This document shows, in pieces, positions 1 to 8,347 of a stretch of DNA of 49,220 nt. The number at the start of each line of letters is the position of its first letter. Position 1 is the stretch's first letter. The position numbers and the translations under genes were made by a program. The notes below the pieces were generated by a model. It did no database searches. It was not told where the DNA came from and saw only the letters and a list, made by a program, of their open reading frames with translations. This DNA is from an uncultured Clostridium sp. (GTDB lineage Bacteria; Bacillota; Clostridia; TANB77; CAG-508), in NCBI GenBank assembly GCA_930989765.1, contig CAKNNA010000010.1, positions 1-49,220 of the forward strand, given 5' to 3'.

Positions 1-8
1 CCAAGACT

Positions 9-39
9 AAATTCTAGTTTTAAACAAAATCTAGAATTT
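9..39. terminator. hairpin at the left edge, possible terminator
   Basis: AAATTCTAG at 9-17 is perfectly complementary to CTAGAATTT at 31-39, with an AT-rich loop. It may end transcription of a gene lying left of the window. There is no clean T-run, so this is a structural call only. The rest of bases 40-300 shows no supportable gene. Confidence 0.3.
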
Positions 40-299
40 ACTTTTAAACTTAAATGAAAATTATTTTGTACTATTTAAGTATAGAGTAATTTTCTTTTTT
101 GCGCTATAATTATCTTGACAAATTACAAATTAAAAAGGAGAATATTAAATAAATAATGTTCTCTATTTTTTATCTAAGCAAAAGCAAGAAGAAGGGAAGA
201 GGGGACTACCTAATTTTCTAAAACAATAAAATAATTAAAAATAGACAGAACTGTAAAACAATTTTTAGAAAAAATATTCTAAATATAAAATCAAATGAA

Positions 300-930
300 A
301 TAGTAAATTAAAAATAAACTAATTATAAAACAAAAATTATTATAATAAATTAAATTATAAAAATTTTGTGTAATGTTTAAATTATAAAATTTTTATAGCA
401 AATATTAAAATTTCAAAAACGAACATTTGAAAATCATTTATAAAAAGTTAATTGGATTTACTAATATAATTAAAATTTATTAAACTTTAGAATCGCTTTA
501 AAGACATTTATATTATAAACTTAGCAAGTTATATGTCCAAATTATATAAAATAGTACAACTGATATATGTATAATATGTAGAAATACTTAAAAATGCTAT
601 AAATCAATACCTTCAAAAAAGCCAAAAAAGTGCAAAAAAACGACGCACGAGAATCGATTTTAAGCCGTTTTTATTTTTTAGGTATATAGTTTGTTGTCCA
701 TAAAATAAGGCAAATATAGAGAAATAGGCACTTTGGAGATTTTTGAAAAATTTTCATACAATTTAATATATAAAAATAGAAAATATATAATAAGAAAAAA
801 TTATAGATATAAATTTAAAAATACAATAAGTAAAATAATTATAATAATGAAATATGACTGTTTTATATTTTTCTCCTACCTCTATTTGCACAAAACTTTG
901 ATAATACAAACCAAAAATTATACATATTTT
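300..930. repeat. non-coding AT-rich module, copy A
   Basis: This stretch has no credible gene (the only longer reading frame is low-complexity Lys/Ile/Tyr/Asn and lacks a ribosome binding site). It aligns imperfectly, in order and orientation, with 2940-3720. Shared landmarks are a TTTTGTG block near 363, AAAAACGAAC near 416, AGAATCGCTTTAAAGAC near 489, the core ACGACGCACGAGAATCG near 640-656 followed by GCCGTTTTTATTTTTT, then TATAGTTTGTTGTC near 685, and TTGCACAAAACTTTGAT near 887. The core can fold weakly (AAAAACG with CGTTTTT) and ends in a T-run, as the 3' end of a small RNA or a terminator would. Function is unknown. Confidence 0.6.
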
Positions 931-988
931 TAAAACATGTATAATTTTTTTGATTTTTTATACATATTTATTGAAAATGTATAAAAAA
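918..988. promoter_or_regulatory. two tandem operator-like inverted repeats before the Fic gene
   Basis: TTATACAT (918-925) and ATGTATAA (937-944) form an inverted repeat with an 11-base spacer. TTTATACAT (957-965) and ATGTATAAA (977-985) form a second one with the same 11-base spacer. The two sit about 40 bases apart, just upstream of the Fic start at 1020. The Fic protein ends in a winged-helix domain, so an autoregulatory operator is a reasonable inference; it has not been shown. Confidence 0.45.
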
Positions 989-999
989 TGTGATATTTT
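971..999 (+). promoter_or_regulatory. possible sigma-A promoter of the Fic gene
   Basis: TTGAAA (971-976) and TATTTT (994-999) are separated by 17 bases. The -35 overlaps the second inverted repeat, so a protein bound there would block it. Both boxes are weak, and in DNA this AT-rich such matches arise by chance. Confidence 0.3.
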
Positions 1000-1019
1000 A
1001 TATATATGGAGGTAAAAGT

Positions 1020-2081
1020 ATGAAATTGGAAATGTTACCATATAAAAATGTTAATTTAAAAACAAATAAAGTATTAGAACAATTAACTTTATCGTCAAGA
1101 GCATTAGCAGAATTAAAAGGATATTCAAATACAATTCCGAACATGCATATTTTAATCAATGCTGTAACTATTAATGAAGCCAAAGATAGTAGTGCTATTG
1201 AAAATATTGTTACAACTCATGATGACATTTATAAAGTACTAACAGAAAGTGGATATAAGGAAGAAAATGCAAAAGAAGTTGTAGATTATAGAAATGCTAT
1301 TTGGCTTGGATATGAACAAATTAAAATAGATGGTTATATAAATACAAATACTATCATTAAAATTCAAGGAACTATTGAACATAATAATGCAGGAATTAGA
1401 AAATTACCCGGCACAGAATTAAAAAATTCAATTACAGGAGAAACAGTATATACTCCTCCTCAAAATGAACAGGAAATAAGAACTTATTTAAAAAATTTAG
1501 AAGATTTTATAAATAATAATGAAGATGGCATAGATCCATTAATAAAAGTTTGTCTAATACATTATCAATTTGAAAGTATTCATCCTTTTTATGATGGAAA
1601 TGGAAGAACAGGAAGAATATTAAATATTCTATATCTTGTATTAAATAATTTATTAGATAGCCCAATTCTATACTTAAGTAAATATATAAATAAGACAAAA
1701 CAAGAATATTATAAATTATTTAATGAGTTTAGAAACAATAATAATTTTGAAGATTGGATTTTATATATTTTAAAAGGTATTGAAATCACATCAAAAGAAA
1801 CAATATCATTAATTGAAAAAATTCAAAATGAAATGAAAAGTTACAAAGAAGAATTTATAAGTAAATTACCTAAAATATACTCAAAAGAGCTATTAGAAAG
1901 TTTATTTTATGAAGTTTATACAAAAATATCATATATTGAGAAAGCATGCAATGTTACTAGAATTACTGCAACCTCATATTTAAATCAGTTAGAAGAAGTA
2001 GGACTTTTAGAGTCTGAAAAAATTGGCAGGGAACGATTATATAAAAATACTAGGTTGATAAAATTATTGTCTGAAAATTAA
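1020..2081 (+). CDS. Fic-domain AMPylase-type protein with C-terminal winged helix
   Basis: The 353-residue protein carries the Fic active-site motif HPFYDGNGR at residues 188-196; His188 is the expected catalytic base. An N-terminal SSAIEN at 57-62 matches the (S/T)xxxE(G/N) inhibitory motif, which makes this a self-inhibited class II Fic protein. The C-terminal 60 residues look like a winged helix-turn-helix (SYIEKACNVTRITATSYL and following). Such proteins usually transfer AMP to a target protein; the target here is unknown. The start was placed at 1020 because TGGAGGT lies 7 bases upstream; an upstream in-frame ATG at 990 lacks a ribosome binding site. It sits in an accessory island with the Nudix gene. 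No in-frame CGG is present. Confidence 0.9.
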   Translation: MKLEMLPYKNVNLKTNKVLEQLTLSSRALAELKGYSNTIPNMHILINAVTINEAKDSSAIENIVTTHDDIYKVLTESGYKEENAKEVVDYRNAIWLGYEQIKIDGYINTNTIIKIQGTIEHNNAGIRKLPGTELKNSITGETVYTPPQNEQEIRTYLKNLEDFINNNEDGIDPLIKVCLIHYQFESIHPFYDGNGRTGRILNILYLVLNNLLDSPILYLSKYINKTKQEYYKLFNEFRNNNNFEDWILYILKGIEITSKETISLIEKIQNEMKSYKEEFISKLPKIYSKELLESLFYEVYTKISYIEKACNVTRITATSYLNQLEEVGLLESEKIGRERLYKNTRLIKLLSEN

Positions 2082-2178
2082 ATATTATCTAGATAAATAG
2101 TAATTTATAGAGAAGATTAAGTAGTGAAAATAATAACAATATGTGAAAGTTTAAAATTTTGAAAAGATTAGAGGTAAA

Positions 2179-2733
2179 ATGATGAAACAAATTGATTTTA
2201 ATGAAACCAAATTAACCGATACTGAAATAGACAAAGTAGTAAGAAAAGTGAGAGCCATAGTAATTAATAATAAAACAAATCAAATGTTAGTGGTTCATTA
2301 TGCTGGACTTTATATGCTTCCAGGAGGTTCAATTGATAATGGAGAAACTGAAGTAGAAGCATTAAGAAGAGAATTATTAGAAGAAGCCGGAATAGAAGTA
2401 GAAGCTCAACAAACGGTACCATATTTACTGATTAATAGTTATGATAGAAATTATTTTGATAGAAAAAGTGGAAATATAAATAGATTAACACAAACTACTT
2501 TCTTTGTAGTTAGCACAGAGCAAGATATAGATGAAACTAAAAAAAAGCTTACAGAAAGCGAAAAAGAAAAAAATCATACTATAAAATATATGAACTTATC
2601 TGTTGCTAGATATTTAATTGAAACCAATCCAACAGACAATCCAAAGAGAAAACAATTTGATAGAGAAATATTAACTGCATTCAATGAATATGCTCGAATG
2701 AAAAAAATAGATAAAAAAGAATTGGAAAAATAA
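2179..2733 (+). CDS. Nudix hydrolase
   Basis: The 184-residue protein has a full Nudix box: Gly50, then Glu56, then Arg64-Glu65 and Glu68-Glu69 with Gly71, fitting GX5EX7REUXEEXGU. These residues bind the metal and cleave a nucleoside-diphosphate-linked substrate. The substrate cannot be read from the sequence. The first Met is preceded by AGAGGT; a second ATG follows immediately, so the start could be 2182. The gene lies about 100 bases after the Fic gene on the same strand, and the two may be co-transcribed. A Fic AMPylase beside a nucleotide hydrolase is suggestive, but a functional link is only inference. Confidence 0.85.
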   Translation: MMKQIDFNETKLTDTEIDKVVRKVRAIVINNKTNQMLVVHYAGLYMLPGGSIDNGETEVEALRRELLEEAGIEVEAQQTVPYLLINSYDRNYFDRKSGNINRLTQTTFFVVSTEQDIDETKKKLTESEKEKNHTIKYMNLSVARYLIETNPTDNPKRKQFDREILTAFNEYARMKKIDKKELEK

Positions 2734-2939
2734 AAAAAGTAGGCTAATTACAAGTTACTTTTGAATTTCAAAATATAAGGGAGTAGGGGAATAGTATATT
2801 TTTAGAAAGTAATATATTCTTATATATTTAAAATTAAATTGAAGAACATAAAAATTAAAAGTAAAATTATCTGAAGTATTTTATAAATAAATTTTAGAGA
2901 ATAAATTTAAGAAAAATATAAAACATAAAATATAAATTA

Positions 2940-3720
2940 ATAATTTTAAAAATTCAAAATAATAAAATTTATAATTAAAAATTAATTAAGCTTTAAAAAT
3001 TTTGTGCAAAGTTTTATTTATAAAAATTGATATTTTAAAAACGAACAAAAAATTTTAATTTAATTATTAAAATAAATATAATTTAAAATTATTTTCTAAT
3101 TAGATATAACGTTTTATACTAATATAATTAACATATAGAAATAATTTATATATGTAAAGCATTAAAATCGTTTTTAAGTCATTTTAATATTTAATTAAAC
3201 AAGTTAATGTTCTAATTATAAAGTTCATTAAATAAAATCTAATAAATATAATACAAAACTTATGCAAATGCTTAAAATTAAGCATCTTTTTAAAGTGCTA
3301 AAAAATGGCTAAAAATACGACGCACGAGAATCGTTTTAAAGCCGTTTTTATTTTTTTTACATATAGTTTGTTGTCTAAAAAATAGGCAAAATATTGAAAT
3401 ATAAGGATTTATAAATTTTTTGAAAAATAATCTGAACTTATATAAATTTTTTATAAATTATGTGGTTACAATAATGAAAAAAAATCCAACCAAGAATAAT
3501 ATAAAAATTTGAAGCTCCAGAATCGATTTTAAGGAGTTTTTATTAAAATGTAGTATAAGTTATTGTTTAAAAAATAAGCTATAATTGGCTTATATCAAGG
3601 AATAGCAGATTTTGATAGGTAGGTACTTAAAACAAGTACTTTACTTTTGAGCCCTATACTTAATTGCGCAAAACTTTGATTTTGTGCAAAGTTATATATT
3701 TATATTTCTGGGGTATCTTC
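2940..3720. repeat. non-coding AT-rich module, copy B
   Basis: This is the second copy of the module at 300-930. It carries the landmarks in the same order: TTTTGTGCAAAGTTTT near 3000, AAAAACGAAC near 3037, AAAATCGTTTTTAAGTC near 3165, the core ACGACGCACGAGAATCG at 3317-3333 followed by GCCGTTTTTATTTTTT, TATAGTTTGTTGTC near 3363, and GCGCAAAACTTTGATTTTGTGCAAAG near 3664. The core is almost identical to copy A while the flanks have diverged, which suggests selection on the core. The 2734-3790 stretch otherwise holds no supportable gene. Confidence 0.6.
3510..3590. repeat. partial third copy of the module core
   Basis: AGAATCGATTTTAAGGAG (about 3519-3536) followed by TTTTTATT and then GTATAAGTTATTGTTTAAAAAATA repeats the order of motifs seen after the cores of copies A and B (AGAATCG, TTTTAAG, TTTTTATT, TATAGTTTGTTGTC). 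The ACGACGCACG half of the core is missing. Confidence 0.45.
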
Positions 3721-3792
3721 TACCCCTCTACTTTATAATTTTTTCTTAATATTTTAATAAAATATCATCTAAAACAATTAACTTTGTATTAG

Positions 3793-3990
3793 TTGAAAAA
3801 AAATACTTGTAAGATATTATTATGTATTGAACTAGAAGATAATTTTATAAATAAATTATTTTCAGAACTTAATATAAATTTTCTAAGATATCCTGTATAT
3901 AAAGTATATTATAAAGATGTTTTAAAAAAGTGCATAGAAGAAAAAATTAATACAACTAATGAAACTAAAAATAAAATAGTAGCAACATAG
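3793..3990 (+). pseudogene. short open frame, possibly a gene remnant
   Basis: A 65-residue open frame starts at a TTG placed directly after an in-frame stop, with no Shine-Dalgarno sequence. The translation is less repetitive than random AT-rich DNA (for example RYPVYKVYYKDVLKKCIEEK) and is followed by a good hairpin terminator. No family was recognised. It may be the 3' remnant of a lost gene or chance. Confidence 0.25.
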
Positions 3991-4007
3991 TATAATTAAA
4001 AATAACA

Positions 4008-4050
4008 AAAAAATAATGTTACCATTAATATTTGTAACATTATTTTTTAT
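4008..4050. terminator. bidirectional terminator between the island and rho
   Basis: AAAAATAATGTTAC and GTAACATTATTTTTT form a long stem around a CATTAATATTT loop, with A-runs and T-runs on both sides. It would serve both rho on the minus strand and the small frame on the plus strand. Confidence 0.75.
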
Positions 4051-4064
4051 CTCTATATTTAATA

Positions 4065-5459
4065 TTATTTAAATTTATACAAAAATTCATCAATACTATT
4101 TATAAATTCAACATTATTTTTTGTTTCTGTCATGAATTTGATAAATTGTTCTGTAACATCGGCTACTGGCATAGAATTTAAGGCTTTTCTTAGTGCATAT
4201 ACAGTATCTCTTTCTTTTGGAGTTAGTAGTAAGTCTTCTCTCCTTGTTCCAGATTTGTTAATATCAATTGCAGGGAATATTCTTTTTTCAGATAGTTTTC
4301 TATCAAGATGTACTTCCATATTACCAGTACCTTTAAATTCTTCGAAAATAACATCATCCATTCTGCTACCTGTTTCTACTAATGCAGTTGCTAAAATAGT
4401 TAAGCTTCCTCCATCTTCAATATTTCTTGCTGCTCCAAAGAATTTTTTTGGTTTATGAAGTGCTGCTGGGTCTATACCACCTGATAATGTTCTTCCTGAT
4501 GAAGGTATAACTAAATTGTAAGCTCGAGTTAATCTTGTGATACTATCTAATAATATAACAACATCTTTATCTTGTTCAACAAGTCTTTTTGCTCTTTCTA
4601 ATACCATTTCTGCAACTTTTACATGGTGTTCTGGTAATTCATCAAATGTTGAATGTATAACTTGACCTTGTATTGAACGTTTCATATCTGTTACTTCTTC
4701 TGGTCTTTCATCTATTAATAGGACAATTAATTCTACCTCTGGATTATTTGTAGTTATGCTATTTGCTACTTTTTTTAATAGTGTTGTTTTACCAACTTTT
4801 GGTTGTGCAACAATCATTCCTCTTTGGCCTTTACCTATTGGTGATATTAAGTCTATTATTCTCATTGAGTATTCATTTGAAGTTGTTTCTAATTTTAATC
4901 TTTCATTTGGAAATATAGGAATTAATTCATCAAAATGCTTTCTTTTCATTGCTTTTTCTGGATGTTCTCCATTAACTTCTCCGACAAATATTAATGAAGG
5001 AAATTTTTCGCCTTCACGATAACGTGAAATACCTTTTATCATGTCGCCTGTATCTAGCTTAAATCTTCTAATTTGTACCATAGAAACATATACATCTTTA
5101 GGTGTTGATAAAAAGTTTTCGCCTCTTAAAAAGCCGTAACCATCTGGCAATATATCTAATATTCCTTCTACGATTTCATCTCCGTCATTTGTTAATTTGT
5201 AATCAACTATTGGCTCTCCATTTTCATTATATTGGGAATTAGAAGTTTTTTGCTCTTCTTCTTTTTTGTTCGAATCTTCCTTATTTTCTGTACTTATATT
5301 GGATTGTGTGCTATTGTTATTACTATCTTCTTTGGTATCAATTATTTGGTTTAATATATTAATGAGTTCTTCTTTTTTTAATTTTGATATGTTTTTTATA
5401 TTATAATTTTTAGCAAGAGCTTTTAACTCAAGCATTGTTTTGTCTTCTAATTTTGGCAT
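4065..5459 (-). CDS. rho: transcription termination factor Rho
   Basis: The 464-residue protein is a hexameric RNA-dependent ATPase that ends transcripts. It has an N-terminal Rho_N helical domain (about 1-45), then a low-complexity Asn/Ser/Glu/Lys insert (about 45-80), the cold-shock-like RNA-binding domain, and the RecA-type ATPase core. Walker A reads [11 protein letters not shown] and Walker B reads [28 protein letters not shown] covers the Q/R-loop region. The start at 5459 follows a GGGAGG ribosome binding site. The insert after Rho_N is common in Clostridia. No in-frame CGG codon is present. Confidence 0.97.
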   Translation of the reverse strand: MPKLEDKTMLELKALAKNYNIKNISKLKKEELINILNQIIDTKEDSNNNSTQSNISTENKEDSNKKEEEQKTSNSQYNENGEPIVDYKLTNDGDEIVEGILDILPDGYGFLRGENFLSTPKDVYVSMVQIRRFKLDTGDMIKGISRYREGEKFPSLIFVGEVNGEHPEKAMKRKHFDELIPIFPNERLKLETTSNEYSMRIIDLISPIGKGQRGMIVAQPKVGKTTLLKKVANSITTNNPEVELIVLLIDERPEEVTDMKRSIQGQVIHSTFDELPEHHVKVAEMVLERAKRLVEQDKDVVILLDSITRLTRAYNLVIPSSGRTLSGGIDPAALHKPKKFFGAARNIEDGGSLTILATALVETGSRMDDVIFEEFKGTGNMEVHLDRKLSEKRIFPAIDINKSGTRREDLLLTPKERDTVYALRKALNSMPVADVTEQFIKFMTETKNNVEFINSIDEFLYKFK

Positions 5460-5719
5460 AAAAACCTCCCTTATTATTACTTTATTTTTTATTATTTGGA
5501 AATTTATCGAACAAAAATGATTTTGATGATATTATTATATCATATATATTCAATTTTGTAACCAATTTTTGGCAAATTTTATTAGAATAATTCTTCTTTA
5601 AACAAGTTTTATGGAAATGAAATTGTAATTATATAAGTTTTTAGTTTTATGAGAGTTAACTGATAGTTAGATTTAAGGATTTTTTTAGAAATTTAAGAAA
5701 AATTTTTGCTTTAAAATTT

Positions 5720-5782
5720 ATAATCTAAAAAGATTAAAATAAAAAATTTATATAATTTCCTATTTTAATCTTTTTAGATTAT
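5720..5782. terminator. perfect 22-bp inverted repeat between divIC and rho
   Basis: The arm at 5720-5741 is an exact reverse complement of the arm at 5761-5782, with an 18-19 base AT loop. The right arm ends one base before the divIC stop codon. It probably ends the yabP-yabQ-divIC transcript on the minus strand. The stem is AT-only apart from two G/C positions per arm. Confidence 0.6.
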
Positions 5783-5783
5783 A

Positions 5784-6059
5784 TTACATACCTGTATCCA
5801 TATATACTTTTTCATTTGGTAAATACATATCTAGTTTTTCTCGTGCTTGGTCTTCTATAAATTCTTCAGAGTTAATGCTTTCTTGCTTTTTAGCTAGCTC
5901 TTCTTTATATTCTTTTTGCTCTTCTATTTGTGTAGCAAGTTTTTGACTGCTTGCTGAATATTGGTTTAGTGTATATTGTTGCTTTACAATTGTTATTATT
6001 GCATATATTAATATTAATAATATTAGTATGATTCTTAAAATTTTTTTCTTATTTTTCAT
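5784..6059 (-). CDS. DivIC/FtsB-family septum initiator
   Basis: The 91-residue protein has a short basic N-terminus, one transmembrane helix (about residues 6-22, rich in Ile/Leu), and then a coiled coil with many Gln/Glu/Lys. This is the usual build of DivIC/FtsB proteins, which join FtsL and DivIB at the division site. The start was placed at 6059 because GGAGAG lies about 8 bases upstream; an in-frame ATG five codons earlier overlaps that site. Its position directly after yabP-yabQ matches the conserved yabP-yabQ-divIC order in Bacillus and Clostridium. Confidence 0.8.
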   Translation of the reverse strand: MKNKKKILRIILILLILIYAIITIVKQQYTLNQYSASSQKLATQIEEQKEYKEELAKKQESINSEEFIEDQAREKLDMYLPNEKVYMDTGM

Positions 6060-6212
6060 CTGTAATCTCTCCATCCTAAAACTATATAATATATTTTTCT
6101 ACTTTTTTTTCAAAATTCCTTCTTTTTATCAAAAAAATATTAAAAAAATCCTTCTTTTTTTCTAAAATTTAATTTATTCTTAGATTTTTATTGTATTTTT
6201 TGTATTTTTTAA

Positions 6213-6722
6213 TTATATTTTGATATTTTTGCTTTTTGTTATTCTTATTTTTTCTTTTGTATTTTTACCTTTTATATTTTTTGGTAATATTTTACCAAAT
6301 GTTTTTCTAATATTTACTATAATAAAGTGTACAGGTTTTAATATATTTTTTTTAATGAATTTTAAAATAGCAGTTATTGGGAATATTATAATGGAAAATA
6401 TTTTTAATACAATTTTCTTTACAAATAACAAAATCGTTACATTTATCTTTATTACATATGAGCTAAGATAAAGTAAATATAAGATACTGCCTATTAATAT
6501 TGCAATAAACATAAAAAATCTAATTTCTCCATTATTAAAGGTAAAAATAGAATAAATAATTATTAATCCTGTAAGTATCCAAAACAATATATCTTCAGTA
6601 TATGTTACTATATCAGAGGTCTTAAAACTTTTTCTTAAAATTCGAAAAATATCGAATAAAAAAGCTATAATTATTCCATTGAGTAAAAAAATTATAAAAA
6701 GTATAGCTTGGTTTTCAATCAT
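6213..6722 (-). CDS. yabQ: spore cortex protein YabQ
   Basis: The 169-residue protein has four to five hydrophobic helices and a basic tail of about 40 residues. Family marks are LFDIFRILRK near the first helix, ILFWILTGL, and NNGEIRFFMF in the middle. In Bacillus subtilis YabQ is needed for spore cortex assembly in the mother cell. It begins 15 bases after yabP, so the two are co-transcribed. Its presence suggests that the organism sporulates or descends from spore formers. Confidence 0.8.
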   Translation of the reverse strand: MIENQAILFIIFLLNGIIIAFLFDIFRILRKSFKTSDIVTYTEDILFWILTGLIIIYSIFTFNNGEIRFFMFIAILIGSILYLLYLSSYVIKINVTILLFVKKIVLKIFSIIIFPITAILKFIKKNILKPVHFIIVNIRKTFGKILPKNIKGKNTKEKIRITKSKNIKI

Positions 6723-6737
6723 TATTTATCCCCCATA

Positions 6738-7040
6738 CTATTTAAAAATTTTACTAATTATACCACTTTTAGTTTTTTCTTGTTCTTTATCACTATAAGC
6801 TAAATAATTTATTTCACCTTCTACTATTACTTCTGAAGTATCTATGCTCAGTTTATTAATTCTTAAATTTTCTCCCTTTATAGTTAATAATCCAAGTTCT
6901 GTATCTACCATAACTATCTGGTCATCAAAACTTAAAACATCATTTACCCCAGATATACTAAGTTTTCCCCTATTTTCTAATATAATATTTTGTATAACCC
7001 CAGTATTTGCATTTTGTATTTTTCTTTCATCAATTGTCAT
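6738..7040 (-). CDS. yabP: sporulation protein YabP
   Basis: The 100-residue protein shows the YabP/YqfC pattern: isGVnDVlSFDdqiv, then a TelGLLTIKGENLRI-like segment, and a closing VEGEINYLAYS. The family is expressed in the mother cell and is linked to spore coat and cortex assembly. GGGAGG precedes the start. It is first in the yabP-yabQ-divIC operon. Confidence 0.8.
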   Translation of the reverse strand: MTIDERKIQNANTGVIQNIILENRGKLSISGVNDVLSFDDQIVMVDTELGLLTIKGENLRINKLSIDTSEVIVEGEINYLAYSDKEQEKTKSGIISKIFK

Positions 7041-7154
7041 TATCTTTTCCTCCCAATTTTATATGTTTATATTTATATATATTCAATGGTTGTCTTTTTT
7101 AGAACTTTGTTTTGAATTTTCTAATAGATGTAGTATTGTAAAAACTTTTTAATT

Positions 7155-7197
7155 AAAAAAATTCATGAAGTATGTTACAATACTTCATGAATTTTTT
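7155..7197. terminator. terminator overlapping the aspartokinase 3' end
   Basis: AAAAAATTCATGAAGTA and TACTTCATGAATTTTTT form a perfect stem with a short loop that contains the aspartokinase stop codon. Flanking A-runs and T-runs make it usable in both directions. Confidence 0.8.
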
Positions 7198-8131
7198 CCA
7201 AAATATTATCATCTACTATATTTTTAAATACAATCACAATTTTATTTTCAGATACATTAAATTCTAAAATTTCTAGCTTATTTTCTGATATGATGTTAAG
7301 TACTTCTTTAATTTTGTCTATGTTTCTAATGATTCCATTTCCAATAATTGCAATTCTTGATAAATCTTTTTTTACTATACTTTTTATAGTATTTTCTTCT
7401 ATTATATCTGATATTATAGTACCTGGTTTATTATTAAATGTAGATTTTGTAATAATTGGTATTTTGAATTTTTCTCCTATTTCTACACATCTATTGTGAA
7501 GAACTTTTGCTCCTTCATTTGAAATTTCTAGCATTTCATTATATGAAAGTGCTGGTATTTTTTTTGCACTTTCTAGTTTATTTGGGTCTGTTGTGTATAC
7601 TCCATCTACATCTGAAAAGATATAACAGTCTTTTGCATTTAAGGCTGCTGCTATTGCAACTGCTGTTGTATCTGATCCTCCTCTTCCAAGTGTTGTAATA
7701 TCCATATTCTCATTTATTCCTTGAAAACCTGCGATTATAACGATTTTCTTTAATTTTAGCTCATGTATAATTCTTTCTGTATCTATTTGTTTTATTATAG
7801 CATTTTGATTTGTATTATTAGTATAAATTCCTGCTTGCCAACCCGTTAATGATATTGCACTATAACCTAAGTCATTTAGCAATATACTTAATTTTGCTGC
7901 TGATATTTGCTCTCCTGCACTTAGTAGTGCGTCTAATTCTCTATTTTCTGCACATTTTGATAATTCTTTTGCTTCATTTATTAATGTGTCTGTTGTTTTT
8001 CCTTGTGCTGATAATATAACTACTATATCATTTCCTTTCTCATATAAATTGATTATTTTGTTTGCAACAATTTTTAAACTTTCATTATTTGCAACTGAGC
8101 TTCCTCCGAATTTTAATACTATTATGTTCAT
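7175..8131 (-). CDS. aspartate kinase with a shortened regulatory part
   Basis: The 318-residue protein phosphorylates aspartate, the first step toward lysine, threonine and methionine. KFGGSSV at residues 7-13 and TTLGRGGSDTTAVAIA in the middle are kinase hallmarks; FSDVDGVYTTDP follows. Typical aspartokinases have about 400 residues with two ACT domains. Here only about 70 residues follow the kinase core, enough for one ACT domain. Feedback control by lysine or threonine may therefore be altered. The gene stands between prfB and yabP with about 215 bases of leader; I found no lysine riboswitch there. Confidence 0.88.
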   Translation of the reverse strand: MNIIVLKFGGSSVANNESLKIVANKIINLYEKGNDIVVILSAQGKTTDTLINEAKELSKCAENRELDALLSAGEQISAAKLSILLNDLGYSAISLTGWQAGIYTNNTNQNAIIKQIDTERIIHELKLKKIVIIAGFQGINENMDITTLGRGGSDTTAVAIAAALNAKDCYIFSDVDGVYTTDPNKLESAKKIPALSYNEMLEISNEGAKVLHNRCVEIGEKFKIPIITKSTFNNKPGTIISDIIEENTIKSIVKKDLSRIAIIGNGIIRNIDKIKEVLNIISENKLEILEFNVSENKIVIVFKNIVDDNILEKIHEVL

Positions 8132-8347
8132 TGTTATTCCTTCTTTTATTTTATAATTTTAATCCTGTTGCAATTGAAACAAGGATTAAATTAGGTCAAA
8201 AAGATTTTAAAATCCATTAGCCTATATATTATTATATGTTATGTCTATTTAAAAAGATACTTCTTAAGCTATTGCATTGAATACATAACTTATAATTTTT
8301 TTATGTTTATTCTTTAATTAATTTTAATTCTTAACTTACTAATTTTT

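Noticed and set aside
733..933. 66-residue open frame as a gene
   Set aside because: It lacks a ribosome binding site, has low-complexity Lys/Ile/Tyr/Asn composition, and lies in the repeated AT-rich module.
8132..8347. Lysine riboswitch before the aspartokinase gene
   Set aside because: The leader lacks the conserved lysine-riboswitch segments. The only structure is a short hairpin near 8160-8197.
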